Of a stretch of DNA of 64,000 nucleotides, positions 34,884 through 44,535 are shown in pieces. Under the pieces are notes generated by a model that searched no databases, was not told the DNA's origin, and saw only the letters and a program-made list of their open reading frames with translations. Within the stretch, counting starts at the first letter, position 1, and every line of letters begins with the position of its first letter. Origin of the DNA: Estrella lausannensis (lineage in GTDB: Bacteria; Chlamydiota; Chlamydiia; Chlamydiales; Criblamydiaceae); the NCBI RefSeq assembly GCF_900000175.1, contig NZ_CWGJ01000012.1:248001-312000 (forward strand), given 5' to 3'. The translations under genes were made by a program, and so were the position numbers.

Positions 34884-35816
34884 ATGAGCGTTAGAGACCT
34901 TGTCATCTTGGGAACATCGAGCCAGCAGCCAACGCGCTTCCGCAACCACGGCGCTTACCTCATTCGCTGGAATGATGAAGGCTTCCTCTTTGACCCGGGC
35001 GAGGGTACCCAGCGACAATTCATCTTTGCCAATATCGCCCCTCCTGTTGTCACGCGCATTTTTGTTTCCCACTTCCATGGCGACCATTGCCTCGGGCTTG
35101 GCTCCATCCTGATGCGCCTCAACCTGGACCAGGTCACACACCCCATCCACTGCTATTACCCCGCTTCAGGCAAAAAGTTCTTCGACCGCCTGCGCTACGG
35201 CACAATCTACCACGAGCATATCCATGTGGTAGAACACCCCGTCTACAAGGAAGGTATCGTCGAAGAGGGAGATAACTTCAGTATCGAGGCCGTCTTCTTA
35301 GACCACGGTGTCGACAATATCGGCTGGCGCATCACTGAAAAAGACCAGCGCAAGTTCGACAACGCCAAGTTGAAGGGCTTCGGCATTCAGGGCCCGCTTG
35401 TCAGAAAGTTGATCGAAGAGGGAAGCATAGACGCCGATGGCAGGAAAGTGAATATCGATGAAGTCAGCTGGATCCGCAAAGGGGACAGCATCGCTGTCGT
35501 GATCGACACCAAGATGTGCGCTGAAGCGATAGAAATATCGAAAGACGCTCTCATCCTCCTCTGCGAGAGTACCTATCTGGAAACGGAGAGGGATCTGGCC
35601 GAGCGCAACAACCACCTTACCGCCAAGCAGGCCGCGGAAATCGCCAAAAAAGCCAATGTCAAAAAATTAGTGCTCACGCACTACTCGGCCCGCTACCTTG
35701 ATGAAAAAGTCTTCGAGACAGAGGCGAGGGAGGTGTTTCCTAACACCGTTGCCGCCAAGGATATGATGTATATCCCCTTTCCAAAAAATCCACCCGAAAA
35801 GAAAAGCGGAAGTTGA
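34884..35816 (+). CDS. rnz: Ribonuclease Z
   Basis: A 310-aa MBL-fold endonuclease that removes tRNA 3' trailers, needed where CCA is not encoded, as for the tRNA-His of this window. The N-terminus [20 protein letters not shown] and the zinc motif [16 protein letters not shown] are diagnostic. [28 protein letters not shown] near the C-terminus supplies the HEAT/HST-region ligands, with [11 protein letters not shown] in between. Length is normal. It corresponds to CT346 and precedes xerC in Chlamydia; here three accessory genes have come between. Confidence 0.94.
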   Translation: MSVRDLVILGTSSQQPTRFRNHGAYLIRWNDEGFLFDPGEGTQRQFIFANIAPPVVTRIFVSHFHGDHCLGLGSILMRLNLDQVTHPIHCYYPASGKKFFDRLRYGTIYHEHIHVVEHPVYKEGIVEEGDNFSIEAVFLDHGVDNIGWRITEKDQRKFDNAKLKGFGIQGPLVRKLIEEGSIDADGRKVNIDEVSWIRKGDSIAVVIDTKMCAEAIEISKDALILLCESTYLETERDLAERNNHLTAKQAAEIAKKANVKKLVLTHYSARYLDEKVFETEAREVFPNTVAAKDMMYIPFPKNPPEKKSGS

Positions 35817-35915
35817 AGCGGCGCTTCTCCTTGATTTGCTGTTAATCGCAATTTCCGCACTCCACCTCAAAAACCACACATCTTATTTTTAAATCACTGC
35901 CGGCACAGTGTTGCA

Positions 35916-36296
35916 GAAAAGGTCTCACCACTTCACCGCATAGTAAAACTCGTCATCGCGATAGCCTCTGCCTTGTTGATAGGGCGTTTAGCACTGATCA
36001 CGAAAACCACGCGGGACTTCTACTCCCATGCCTGGGAAGCTTGTATGCGAGTTTCCGCGAACTTTCAGCTACCTTGCTCGGGAAAATGCGACTGGCCGGT
36101 CTGAATAGTGGAGCTTTTGACTTTGAAAGATGAAAACCCTCTTCCCCTGGAGCCTATAGATTTCAGTGCACGAGTGGATCTAGTCGATTTTGAATTGATT
36201 AGCATCCCAAGAGTTCCCACACCACCTCCAGCACTATTTAAGCAGCAAATCCACCAAAAGACATGTAGTTTGAATATCGTTGACTTTAATGTTTAA
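35916..36296 (+). pseudogene. Decayed paralogue of the 36340 and 37644 genes
   Basis: The frame from 35916 reads EKVSPLHRIVKLVIAIASAL then LITKTTRDFYSHAWEACMR, close to EKVSPLHRVIKLVIAVACTL and LTKTVRDLYSKALKG of the next gene, also at the DNA level. It then stops (TGA at 36102). Homology goes on in another frame from 36108 with DENPLPLEPIDFSARV, equal to GDPLPLDPTDFVLTV. An internal deletion, a nonsense codon and loss of the C-terminal two-thirds mark it as dead. Confidence 0.85.
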
Positions 36297-36339
36297 ATAA
36301 TTCAGTATTTTAGCCAATTAACAAACAAAAACAGGGTTT

Positions 36340-37440
36340 ATGAAAGAATTAATACTTAGTAGAACTGCCGCAGCGGACTATATTTCCAGCCACCACCTGC
36401 AAGAGACAGCGCCGAAAAAAGAAACGGAAATCAACGGAAAAAAATACACTCAGCACAGTTTAGAAGAAAAGGTTTCACCGCTTCACCGCGTAATAAAACT
36501 CGTCATCGCGGTGGCCTGTACCCTAGTGACACTAGGTTTTGCGCTGCTCACAAAAACTGTACGTGATTTGTACTCTAAGGCCTTAAAGGGTCCAGCTGTA
36601 GTTCTGATCTATTCTCCAACCCCTGCCCTGGAAGCTTATATGCGGGTTCTCGGACGAAAACCCGGCTACATTGGTACCGAAGATGAAACGACTCGCTGGC
36701 CTGAATACTGGGCGCATATGACCTTGGAAAACGGGGATCCTCTTCCTTTAGATCCCACAGATTTCGTTCTTACAGTGCAACTCTTTGATCACCTCAAGCC
36801 GCTGCCTGGAGGACTGGAGCGCGACATTTTCCTTCCCTACCAACTCCTCAGACAAGTCAACTCAGGAGAGACATTAAACCTTCTCTACAAAGGGGAGTTG
36901 ATAGAGCTTGAAGCGAAACAACTCACCGATGAGGGAACTGAAATTTTCGAGGAGTCTGTAAAAGGAATGAGGGCCTTGTTCTTACAAGATGAGAGAACCG
37001 GCCTAGAGACAATCTCGCACTTCTCGAGAACGCAGCCGAATCCGCTCTTCTTCTACACACTCAATGGAGGGGGATCTGTCCTGGCGCTTGATTTGTCCAA
37101 CCCAGAATCCATCCATCCGACAAAGAAAGACCAGCAAGTTCTTCAACAGCTTGAGGGCGCACATCCCTCCATTCAGAACTGCTATGCTGGAGTAGATGAA
37201 GAGGGTAATTTCATTATCCGAGCTGATGTGCCGGGGGCTGAACAAGTCGAGATTTTGGTTAACTCGAAATTTATCGTCATTTCGCACAACTGCGGTTTTT
37301 TTGGCGCAAAGGTTAATAAAGTGCGCTGGGATATCATGACGGGACTGAAAAACAAAACAGTGACGCAAATCGAAGAGGCTCTACTCAGCGCTCAATTTAG
37401 TTATCAAGGGGGAATCGTAATACTGGTGACAAGGATTTAA
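36340..37440 (+). CDS. Paralogous membrane-module protein, copy 1
   Basis: A 366-aa protein of unknown function. Residues 1-45 are hydrophilic. A single hydrophobic segment (about 51-72, VIKLVIAVACTLVTLGFALL) is followed by TKTVRDLYSKALKG. The remainder is a globular domain with GYIGTEDETTRWPEYW, ENGDPLPLDPTDF, NPLFFYTLNGGGSVLALD and a C-terminal KVRWDIMTGLKNKTVTQ. The same blocks in the same order are in the gene at 37644, and the membrane module is also in the PARG-like gene at 21169. One N-proximal helix could anchor the protein in a membrane or act in secretion. No enzyme motif is recognised. Confidence 0.75.
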   Translation: MKELILSRTAAADYISSHHLQETAPKKETEINGKKYTQHSLEEKVSPLHRVIKLVIAVACTLVTLGFALLTKTVRDLYSKALKGPAVVLIYSPTPALEAYMRVLGRKPGYIGTEDETTRWPEYWAHMTLENGDPLPLDPTDFVLTVQLFDHLKPLPGGLERDIFLPYQLLRQVNSGETLNLLYKGELIELEAKQLTDEGTEIFEESVKGMRALFLQDERTGLETISHFSRTQPNPLFFYTLNGGGSVLALDLSNPESIHPTKKDQQVLQQLEGAHPSIQNCYAGVDEEGNFIIRADVPGAEQVEILVNSKFIVISHNCGFFGAKVNKVRWDIMTGLKNKTVTQIEEALLSAQFSYQGGIVILVTRI

Positions 37441-37643
37441 CTTTTCTCCCTCCTAGGGCTGCCTTTTTCCACCGGTTAAGGAGCAGCCCCTCACCCCCTA
37501 CTAATCACCCCCGACATAAAAATATTCGACTCAAACGAGAGTGAGTCCTTTACTGTATTCGCTTACTGAATTGACTCTATTCCACATATGCTGCATCATT
37601 GCCGCCTTTCTCATTTTCTATATCTTAAAACAAAAGAAAGCAC

Positions 37644-38744
37644 ATGCCAAAACTCTTCTTGAACACGCAAGAATCAAAACTCTACACATGCACCAACCAT
37701 TTAGAAATGAGCACCCCTCCAAAACAGGTGCGGCATCATGGAAGGCGCTACACACAACTCTCTCTCGCCAAAAACCTTACCATTCTCACCAGGTTAGCCA
37801 AGATGGTGACGGCTATGGCACTGACTGTCCTTACACTTTTCGCGGGCCTTATTTTCAAGAGCATCAGAGCCCTTTGGTCTGAGGCCCTGTCCGGCAGAGA
37901 AAACTTCATTATCTACACCGATGCTGTCGCAGACTATAAAGCCCGAATGCAAGCGCTTCCGGTTCCTGTAGGATATATCGGCACCGAAGGCGAAAGAACG
38001 AAGCGTCCCAAATATTGGAATCACCTCAGGCTTGAAACCGGAGAGCCTCTGCCTGTTGAACCTGAAGAGTACGCAGCCAAAGTACGGCTTTGCTTTACGC
38101 AAAGGTGTCCGCCGCCGAAGTTGCCAAAGAACTTGGTTCTGCCTTGCGTCCTTTTGAAGACTCTGCGTTCAGGTGAAGGGCTGCGTCTTCTCTACAAAAA
38201 GAAATTGATAGAGCTTGAAGCATCCCATAGCCGAAGATACCAAGCAAAACGATTCGAAGAGCAGATACGGGAGAATATCGAAGCCTTTGAGCAAAGTGAT
38301 CGCGCCGGGCTGGACAAGACTTCGGTCTTCTCTCTTGAGTGGAAAAACCCCCTCTTCTACTACACCTTGCAAGGCGGAGGCGCTGCCTACACCATTTCCT
38401 ACGAGGCAGGCAGCTTCCAGATACGGGAAAAGCGATCACAACTACTGAAAGAGCTCTCTCCCGAACTGCATTTAACAGAGTATCAGTGCCGCTTGACACC
38501 CGAGTGTGGAATCTCTGTGCTGTCGATCCCCTTCTCCGGCGATATTGAAGATTGCGACATCATTCTCAATTCCAAATTTCTCCTATTTGTCACCTCCAAC
38601 TTTTACGGATTGACAATCCGAAAACTGCGATGGGATATCGCTCCACGGCTTCAGGGAAAAACCCTCAGCCAGATGAAGCAGCTTTTGCAACTCGCTCACA
38701 CCACCCGCCGCCCCGGTTCATTAGAAATTAGCCTTCCATGCTAG
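37644..38744 (+). CDS. Paralogous membrane-module protein, copy 2
   Basis: Also exactly 366 aa and alignable end to end with the gene at 36340, which supports the start codon. The hydrophobic segment is MVTAMALTVLTLFAGLIFKS followed by IRALWSEALSG. Shared blocks are GYIGTEGERTKRPKYWNHL, ETGEPLPVEPEEY, NPLFYYTLQGGGAAYT and KLRWDIAPRLQGKTLSQ. Divergence at the protein level is considerable, so the duplication is not recent or is under diversifying pressure. Function is unknown; the pattern of live and dead tandem copies is typical of effector-like families. Confidence 0.75.
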   Translation: MPKLFLNTQESKLYTCTNHLEMSTPPKQVRHHGRRYTQLSLAKNLTILTRLAKMVTAMALTVLTLFAGLIFKSIRALWSEALSGRENFIIYTDAVADYKARMQALPVPVGYIGTEGERTKRPKYWNHLRLETGEPLPVEPEEYAAKVRLCFTQRCPPPKLPKNLVLPCVLLKTLRSGEGLRLLYKKKLIELEASHSRRYQAKRFEEQIRENIEAFEQSDRAGLDKTSVFSLEWKNPLFYYTLQGGGAAYTISYEAGSFQIREKRSQLLKELSPELHLTEYQCRLTPECGISVLSIPFSGDIEDCDIILNSKFLLFVTSNFYGLTIRKLRWDIAPRLQGKTLSQMKQLLQLAHTTRRPGSLEISLPC

Positions 38745-38844
38745 GCCCCGGCGGCAAAGTGCGATTTGTCAATATTTGATCTGGAAAGAATCCCATGAAG
38801 TCCCTACGATAGAAAATAAAGCTCTTTAAAGACGCTCTAGTCTT

Positions 38845-39837
38845 ATGTTGATCAAAACCTGTTATGATTTCCTACAGCACCTGACAGTTGCCAAGAATGC
38901 GTCTCCGCATACGATCCGCAACTACTCGATCGACCTCAACTGCTTCGTTAACTATTTGCAGGATGATCTCCTGGGCCTGACGGAGAAGGAAGGGCGTATC
39001 GAAAAAATATCCCACGATGAGCCCTACTCAATGCGTGCCGCGCTAAACGATCACCTCGCACCTTTCTCCATCGTAGACAAACGAGCGATCAGAGGATTTT
39101 TAGCATCCCTAAAAAGAGGAGCCGCCTCTGAAAAAACAATCGTGAGACGCCTCTCTTCTCTGCGCTCTCTTCTGCGTTTTGCCATGCAACGCAAAGTCAT
39201 TTCCGAAAACCCCGCCGAAGAGATCGAAACGCCCAAAATCGAGAAGAAAATTCCCGTATCACTCTCCTATGATCAGGTAAAAAAACTGTTTAATCAACCT
39301 GACATTTCGACACTTCTTGGCTTTCGTGACAGGGTGATCATGGAGTTATTTTACAGCTCAGGTCTCCGCGTCAGTGAACTTGTGTCGTTGAACCGCAAGG
39401 ATTTTGACCACGCGAGCCTGATTGTCAAACTGAAAGGAAAGGGAAGAAAAGAGCGCTTTGTGCCGATCACCAAAAACGCCTCCGACTGGATCAGCTCTTA
39501 CCTCAATCACCCTGAGCGCCATATCGATAAGGACGGCCACCTCAAAGAACAAGACCATGAAGCCATCTTTTTGAACCGCCTAGGCACGAGGCTCACCACG
39601 CGCTCGGTTGATCGTAACTTCGACCGCTACCTGGAGCAAAGCGGACTTGCCGCCAACGTAACCCCCCACACGATTCGCCACACGATTGCTACCCACTGGC
39701 TAGAGAATGGAATGGATCTTAAAACAATTCAAGTCCTGCTAGGCCACACATCGCTTGCTACGACAACCATTTACACTCAAGTATCCCCGAAATTGAAAAA
39801 AGAAGTTTACGACAAGGCGCATCCAAGAGCTTTGTAG
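38845..39837 (+). CDS. xerC: Tyrosine recombinase XerC
   Basis: A 330-aa site-specific recombinase resolving chromosome dimers at dif with FtsK, which is encoded at 12.4 kb. The N-terminal core-binding domain (NASPHTIRNYSIDLNCFVNYL) has an insertion of about 25 residues after it relative to E. coli XerC. The catalytic domain has Arg in YSSGLRVSELVSL, the lysine strand KLKGKGRKERFVPI, HxxR in TPHTIRHTIATHWL, and the final H/Tyr in LLGHTSLATTTIYTQV. All catalytic residues are present. It corresponds to CT347. Confidence 0.93.
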   Translation: MLIKTCYDFLQHLTVAKNASPHTIRNYSIDLNCFVNYLQDDLLGLTEKEGRIEKISHDEPYSMRAALNDHLAPFSIVDKRAIRGFLASLKRGAASEKTIVRRLSSLRSLLRFAMQRKVISENPAEEIETPKIEKKIPVSLSYDQVKKLFNQPDISTLLGFRDRVIMELFYSSGLRVSELVSLNRKDFDHASLIVKLKGKGRKERFVPITKNASDWISSYLNHPERHIDKDGHLKEQDHEAIFLNRLGTRLTTRSVDRNFDRYLEQSGLAANVTPHTIRHTIATHWLENGMDLKTIQVLLGHTSLATTTIYTQVSPKLKKEVYDKAHPRAL

Positions 39838-39949
39838 CCAGAATGAATAAGCGTTAGACTATCCGCTCTCTTTTCTTGAAAATTCTCTCAAATTCCGCTA
39901 GAATCAAGGGAAATTTTCTAAAATTCCCATTCAAAAGGCCAAACATCTC

Positions 39950-41542
39950 ATGATCGTTCTCGATAAAATCTCCAAAAGCTTCGGAGCCAGAACTCTATTT
40001 GAAAACGTCACTATCGCTTTCAACGAAGGAAACCGCTACGGTCTGACCGGTCCGAACGGATCGGGCAAATCCACACTGATGAAGATCATCATGGGCGAGG
40101 AAGACCCCACCACAGGAACCATTTCCCTACCAGATAAAGTGGGCATCTTGAAGCAAGACATCGAACACTACAAAGACTATAACGTCATCGATGTGGTGAT
40201 CATGGGCAACAAGAGGCTTGCGGAAGCCCTGAAGGAGCGCGACTCCCTATACGAGGTGGAGATGACCGATGAAGTCGGCATGCGCCTGGGTGAGCTGGAA
40301 GGCATTATCGGAGAAGAAAATGGCTACATGGCCGAATCGGACGCCGAAGTTCTTCTCGCCGGTATGGGTATACAAGAAACAGAAGCGCGCATGAAAATGA
40401 AAGAGATCCCTACCGATATGCAATTCCGCGTCCTTCTCTGCCAGTCGCTCTTCGGCAATCCTGAAGCGCTTCTGCTCGACGAACCGACCAACCACCTCGA
40501 TATGGAATCGATCGGGTGGCTTGAAGACTTTTTATTCCACTACAGAGGCACGCTGATCGTCACCAGCCACGACAGGCACTTCTTAAACTCCGTGACAACG
40601 CACATCGCCGATATCGACTACGAGACGATCATCCTCTACCCCGGCAATTATGACGCGATGATCGAAGCTAAAATGGCCTCAAGAGACCGCGCCCAGCAAG
40701 ACGTCAAAAACAAAGAGAAGAGGATCTCCCAGCTGCGAGAGTTCGTCGCCCGCTTTGCCGCCGGTACCAGGGCCAGCCAGGTGCAGTCTAGACTGCGAGA
40801 GATCGATCGCCTCCAGCCGCAGGAGCTTAAAGCATCTAACATTCAACGCCCCTACATCCGCTTCCAAACACCTGAAAAACCGTCTGGAAAAATCGTCATC
40901 AACGCCAAATCGCTCAGCAAAGGATATGATGGCCGGGAAGTTATCAAAAAATTGAATCTGGAGATCCACAAAGGCGACAAAATCGGGGTGATCGGCAACA
41001 ACGGCAGAGGTAAAACAACCCTTCTGAAAATGCTCGCCCGCGTTTTACAAGAAGATGCCGGTATGGTAGAGGTCGGCCACCAGGTGGAAATCGGCTACTT
41101 TCCGCAAAACCATCAAGAGGTTGTCGTCAAGAAAGAAGGCGTCAACTGCTTTGACTGGCTCAAAGAAAGAAAAAAGGACGCTTACGACCAAGATATCCGC
41201 AGCGTGATGGGTAAAATGCTCTTCGGAGGCGATGAAGCCTTCAAGAAGATCCAAACCCTCTCGGGAGGCGAAACAGCACGGCTTATCTTAGCTAACCTGA
41301 TGCTCGTCAACCACAACTTCTTGGTTATGGACGAACCCAATAACCACTTGGATCTGGAGGCAGTCTCCGCACTTGCCTGGGGACTTAACGACTATAAAGG
41401 AACCGTGATCGTCGCGAGCCATGACCGTAGCCTGATTGAGGAAGTGGCCAAAAAAATCATCGCGTTCGAAGAAGACGGCATCCATGTCTATGAAGGGACG
41501 CTCACAGAGTACCGTGCCATGAGGGCGGCGGCAAAGAAATAG
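39950..41542 (+). CDS. ybiT: ABC-F family ATPase (YbiT-like)
   Basis: A 530-aa soluble ATPase with two ABC cassettes and no membrane domain; ABC-F proteins act on the ribosomal E site. Walker A motifs are TGPNGSGKSTLMKI (about residue 35) and GNNGRGKTTLLKML (about 345). Walker B/DEPTNHLD is LLLDEPTNHLDMES in the first cassette; the second reads MDEPNNHLDLEA, with Asn for Thr. The first cassette has a degenerate LSGG (TDMQFRVLL) and the second LSGGETARL. Length equals E. coli YbiT (530) and the opening FGARTLFENVTIAFNEGNRYGL is closest to it. It corresponds to CT348. Confidence 0.92.
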   Translation: MIVLDKISKSFGARTLFENVTIAFNEGNRYGLTGPNGSGKSTLMKIIMGEEDPTTGTISLPDKVGILKQDIEHYKDYNVIDVVIMGNKRLAEALKERDSLYEVEMTDEVGMRLGELEGIIGEENGYMAESDAEVLLAGMGIQETEARMKMKEIPTDMQFRVLLCQSLFGNPEALLLDEPTNHLDMESIGWLEDFLFHYRGTLIVTSHDRHFLNSVTTHIADIDYETIILYPGNYDAMIEAKMASRDRAQQDVKNKEKRISQLREFVARFAAGTRASQVQSRLREIDRLQPQELKASNIQRPYIRFQTPEKPSGKIVINAKSLSKGYDGREVIKKLNLEIHKGDKIGVIGNNGRGKTTLLKMLARVLQEDAGMVEVGHQVEIGYFPQNHQEVVVKKEGVNCFDWLKERKKDAYDQDIRSVMGKMLFGGDEAFKKIQTLSGGETARLILANLMLVNHNFLVMDEPNNHLDLEAVSALAWGLNDYKGTVIVASHDRSLIEEVAKKIIAFEEDGIHVYEGTLTEYRAMRAAAKK

Positions 41543-41548
41543 CAGCAA

Positions 41549-42319
41549 ATGCCGATGGATTCATCAGAACCTCTGTTTTCAAAGGATAAATTCCTCGGCC
41601 TTCCTCAAGAGCGCCGCCATAAAAAGCTGGCGCTCATACTGAAGCACGCGTACATTATGATGCTCGCTGGGGAAGAGGCGGATAAAGCCCTTGAAAACTA
41701 CCGCAAAACCGCTGCCTATATAGCGGAAAAAGAGAGCCCTCTTGCCACTTTGAAGGAAGTCTCCGACGCCTTCCACTTCCACGCCAAAGAGGCAAAGTGG
41801 AACCTACGGGAGGACAGCCTGCTTCCCTCGCCAAGGCAACAAGACAGAGAGATCTCCTCGTCAAAGCTCCCTATTTTTGCGTATCTGGATAGTCTCAGAT
41901 CGGCCTTTAACACCGGCTCAATCATCAGAACAGCGGAGTGCTTCGGCTTTTCCAAGGTGTTCTTGGGTGGAGCCACGCCGTCTCCCGAGTGCAGTCAGGT
42001 TAAAAAAGCCGCGATGGGCACTGAAGCGTGGATTGAGTGGGAGGCCCATGCTCTAATCAAGTCCTTGCCAAGACCGCTGATCGTGCTGGAGACAGTGGCT
42101 AACGCTCCATCGCTTTATGATTTCAAATTTCCGCATACTTTTACGTTAGCCGTTGGAAATGAGGAGTATGGAGCCAGCGATCTCCTCTTGAACGAGGCCG
42201 ATTTTTTTGTTACAATCCCACTAAGGGGAAGAAAAGGCTCACTCAATGTAGCCAATGCTTTCGCCGTAGCCGCCGCCTATGCCGCCAATGAGTTGAATAG
42301 AATAGACAGGAAAGGATGA
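41549..42319 (+). CDS. TrmH/SpoU-family RNA 2'-O-methyltransferase
   Basis: A 256-aa SPOUT methyltransferase that would methylate ribose 2'-OH in tRNA or rRNA with S-adenosylmethionine. An N-terminal helical domain of about 105 residues precedes the SPOUT knot. Motif 1 is LRSAFNTGSIIRTAECFGFS, motif 2 TLAVGNEEYGAS and motif 3 IPLRGRKGSLNVANAFAVAA, all intact. The RNA target cannot be deduced. It follows the ABC-F gene by 6 bp and overlaps folE (ATGA), suggesting a three-gene operon. Confidence 0.88.
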   Translation: MPMDSSEPLFSKDKFLGLPQERRHKKLALILKHAYIMMLAGEEADKALENYRKTAAYIAEKESPLATLKEVSDAFHFHAKEAKWNLREDSLLPSPRQQDREISSSKLPIFAYLDSLRSAFNTGSIIRTAECFGFSKVFLGGATPSPECSQVKKAAMGTEAWIEWEAHALIKSLPRPLIVLETVANAPSLYDFKFPHTFTLAVGNEEYGASDLLLNEADFFVTIPLRGRKGSLNVANAFAVAAAYAANELNRIDRKG

Positions 42320-42999
42320 TCCTCATGGATAAAGAAAAGATACCTACGAAAGCGATCAAAACCCGCTACCCCACCCCCGTCTCATCCACGAAGGATATAT
42401 TAAGCAAGGAAGAGAAGATCGCCTTCATCAGTGACCGCTTCCGCGAAATCATGGAGTGCCTGGGACTGGACGTAGAGAACGAGTCACTTGCGAGGACTCC
42501 TTATCGCGTTGCGAAGATGTACGTCAATGAAATCTTCAGCGGCCTTGATGAAGAATCGTTTCCCGAGGTTCGGTTCGTCAATGACGACTACTCACACTCC
42601 AAAAATGGCAACGCAATCTTCATCAAGGTGAATTTTACGAGCTTCTGCGAACACCATTTCGTTCCCATGATGGGCGTAGTCTATGTCAGCTACATTCCGA
42701 ATAAGAAAGTGGTGGGTCTTTCTAAAATCCCGCGTATTATCCGCTTCTTCTCCCAGCGGCCGCAAATGCAAGAGAGGCTTGGCGCACAGATAGCCGACAG
42801 CTTGTCAGCTATCTTGGAAACCGAACACATTGCCGTCTGCATCGTCGCTAAACACTTCTGCATGATCGTCCGCGGCATTGAAGACGCGGCAAGCCACACG
42901 GTAACCCATGTCTTACTCGGAGACTTTGAAAAAAATCCAGAGCGTAGAAATGAGTTTTTTGAAGCGATGAAAAGACAAAATGTGGAGATCGGCGTTTAA
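42316..42999 (+). CDS. folE: GTP cyclohydrolase I
   Basis: A 227-aa enzyme converting GTP to 7,8-dihydroneopterin triphosphate, first step of folate synthesis. Zinc-binding and catalytic residues are present: FCEHHFVPMMG (Cys and His ligands) and KHFCMIVRGIED (second Cys), with VVGLSKIPRIIRFFSQRPQMQERL between. The first ATG overlaps the upstream stop; a second at 42325 (MDKEKIPT) has AAGGA 8 nt before it and may be the real start. Folate made here would serve the glyA enzyme in the same window. Confidence 0.95.
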   Translation: MILMDKEKIPTKAIKTRYPTPVSSTKDILSKEEKIAFISDRFREIMECLGLDVENESLARTPYRVAKMYVNEIFSGLDEESFPEVRFVNDDYSHSKNGNAIFIKVNFTSFCEHHFVPMMGVVYVSYIPNKKVVGLSKIPRIIRFFSQRPQMQERLGAQIADSLSAILETEHIAVCIVAKHFCMIVRGIEDAASHTVTHVLLGDFEKNPERRNEFFEAMKRQNVEIGV

Positions 43000-43007
43000 T
43001 TCTGCCG

Positions 43008-43148
43008 AAGTACTGCAGAATGCGTCTAAAAATTGGGTGTTTTACCATCGAAAGGTAGTAAGCCACCCCTCTCTATTTCTATAATCTTTCAATCGAAAGA
43101 GCGTTCGTGTTGCCAAAACTCAATTTTGAAGCCTTTCGCTCTATATAA
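43008..43148. repeat. Diverged family A repeat
   Basis: Ends AATGCGTCTAAAAATTGGG and CAATTTTGAAGCCTTTCGCT keep the family pattern; the arms carry AAAGGTAGTAAGCCACCCC, akin to the inner part of the intact copy. Confidence 0.5.
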
Positions 43149-43338
43149 GACGAGCCGAAGCCCCTCTGTCCAAATTGACGGAATGATAGCTGATTCTCAT
43201 CGTAGGTACTTGATGCGATGTGAGTGGAAGGGAGTTTGTCGATGGCGTATTGCCGGGAGAATCCCGGCGTAGAGTGAAACACGCGTCTTGCATTCATTGC
43301 GAAGAGCAACTGCAAGCGATAGCATTTTAATAAAAAAA

Positions 43339-43721
43339 GCCCGGGAAAATGGTAAGCCGGATTCTGTTGCTAAAACACCTCTTACAAGGTGCCTTAGCCA
43401 GCAGCCATTAGTCTTGGAGCCTTGTCGCCAAAGCCCTCGAGCATCTTACTAGGGTGCAGCGGAGCACCGATCACCCAATTTAGACTTGCTCCGGATAGGG
43501 TTTGCCGCAAGAGCTGGATTTCTCCAGCCCGTACCCGCTCCTGAAGCGGGCATTTCACCCTGTAAAAGCACCTGCCTTGCGACAGATGCTTTTCGGTATA
43601 CTTTCTGTTGCACTTTCCGTAGCCTTACGACCCCCAGTCTTTCACTGGTATCCTCTCCTGTGGAGTCCAGACTTTCCTCCCCGGTGTTTAAATCCCGGAG
43701 CGACTGCCTCTCTTCCCGAGC
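43339..43721 (-). ncRNA. rnpB: RNase P RNA
   Basis: On the minus strand the conserved 5' region GAGGAAAGTCTGGACTCCAC (CR I) and the 3' ACAGAATCCGGCTTAC (CR V) are present, about 320 nt apart. An 8-bp P1 helix can be drawn between GCTCGGGA (43721-43714) and TCCCGGGC (43346-43339), which sets the ends at about 383 nt. A seven-T run follows directly and probably ends transcription. The 5' end lies 8 bp past the stop codon of the upstream gene, so RNase P RNA may be cut from a joint transcript or have its promoter inside that gene. Confidence 0.93.
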
Positions 43722-43728
43722 GAAACGT

Positions 43729-44535
43729 TTAAGCTGTCTGACGCGAACGACGACGACGGCCTCTGCCCTGAGCACCTGCCTGATCTTGATCATCAGCCTG
43801 CGGCCAGTAGAGAATGCGGGAGCAGTGTTCGCAGAAGATCATTCTCTCTGCTTTACGCACCAAGTTCTCGTCTTGCGCTGTGAGCTGGATGTGGCATCCG
43901 CTGCAGGTTCTGTTTTCGATAGGCACGACTACTCGGTCTTTCTTGTTCTGCAAAAGTCTTTCGTAGATGGAAAACACTTCCGGAGATGCCTCTGCAACGA
44001 GTTCATCGCGCTTGACCTTGATCAGACTGCCTTCTTTGTTAATTTCCTGGATGCGTGTCATGATTTCCGATTCGAGCACTTTGCTGCTCTCTACCGTGGA
44101 TACCAAGCTTTCTTTAATATTCTTTAGAAGCTCTTCCTCTTGAGACAACTTATCCATCAGGTCGCTTAAATTCTGCTCTTTTGCAGCTCTCTGCTTGTCA
44201 ACTTGGGACATTTCGTGGCTTAAGGCGTTGAACTCATCCACTTTTTTAACAGAGCTTTGCTTGTTCTCAAGCTCTTTGAGTTTTTCCTGAATTTCCTTCA
44301 GTTCTTCCTCGCCAATCTTGATCAGCGTCTTCAGCTCGAGCACTTCGCCTTCTTTGGCTTTGATCTGATGGGACAGGTCGCTCTTGATCGCGGTGATGTT
44401 TTCCATCTCACGCTTCCTTTCCCTCTTGAGTCGCATAAGCTGAATCATTTGCATATCCAGTTCTTGAATATCAAGAATCAGGGAGAGTGCGTCGTTGATC
44501 GATTTGTGTGCTTCCGCGTGCTGCGATTTAACCAT
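43729..44535 (-). CDS. cdsZ: Coiled-coil zinc-ribbon protein (CT398/CdsZ-like)
   Basis: A 268-aa protein: a long antiparallel coiled coil (residues about 20-175, KRERKREMENITAIKSDLSH onward) and a C4 zinc ribbon (CSGCHIQL then FCEHCSRILYW). It is the family of chlamydial CT398, described as binding sigma-54 and parts of the type III secretion export apparatus. The C-terminal tail is very basic (GRGRRRRSRQ). All four zinc cysteines are present. rnpB follows directly. The match rests on architecture and zinc-ribbon motif. Confidence 0.85.
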   Translation of the reverse strand: MVKSQHAEAHKSINDALSLILDIQELDMQMIQLMRLKRERKREMENITAIKSDLSHQIKAKEGEVLELKTLIKIGEEELKEIQEKLKELENKQSSVKKVDEFNALSHEMSQVDKQRAAKEQNLSDLMDKLSQEEELLKNIKESLVSTVESSKVLESEIMTRIQEINKEGSLIKVKRDELVAEASPEVFSIYERLLQNKKDRVVVPIENRTCSGCHIQLTAQDENLVRKAERMIFCEHCSRILYWPQADDQDQAGAQGRGRRRRSRQTA

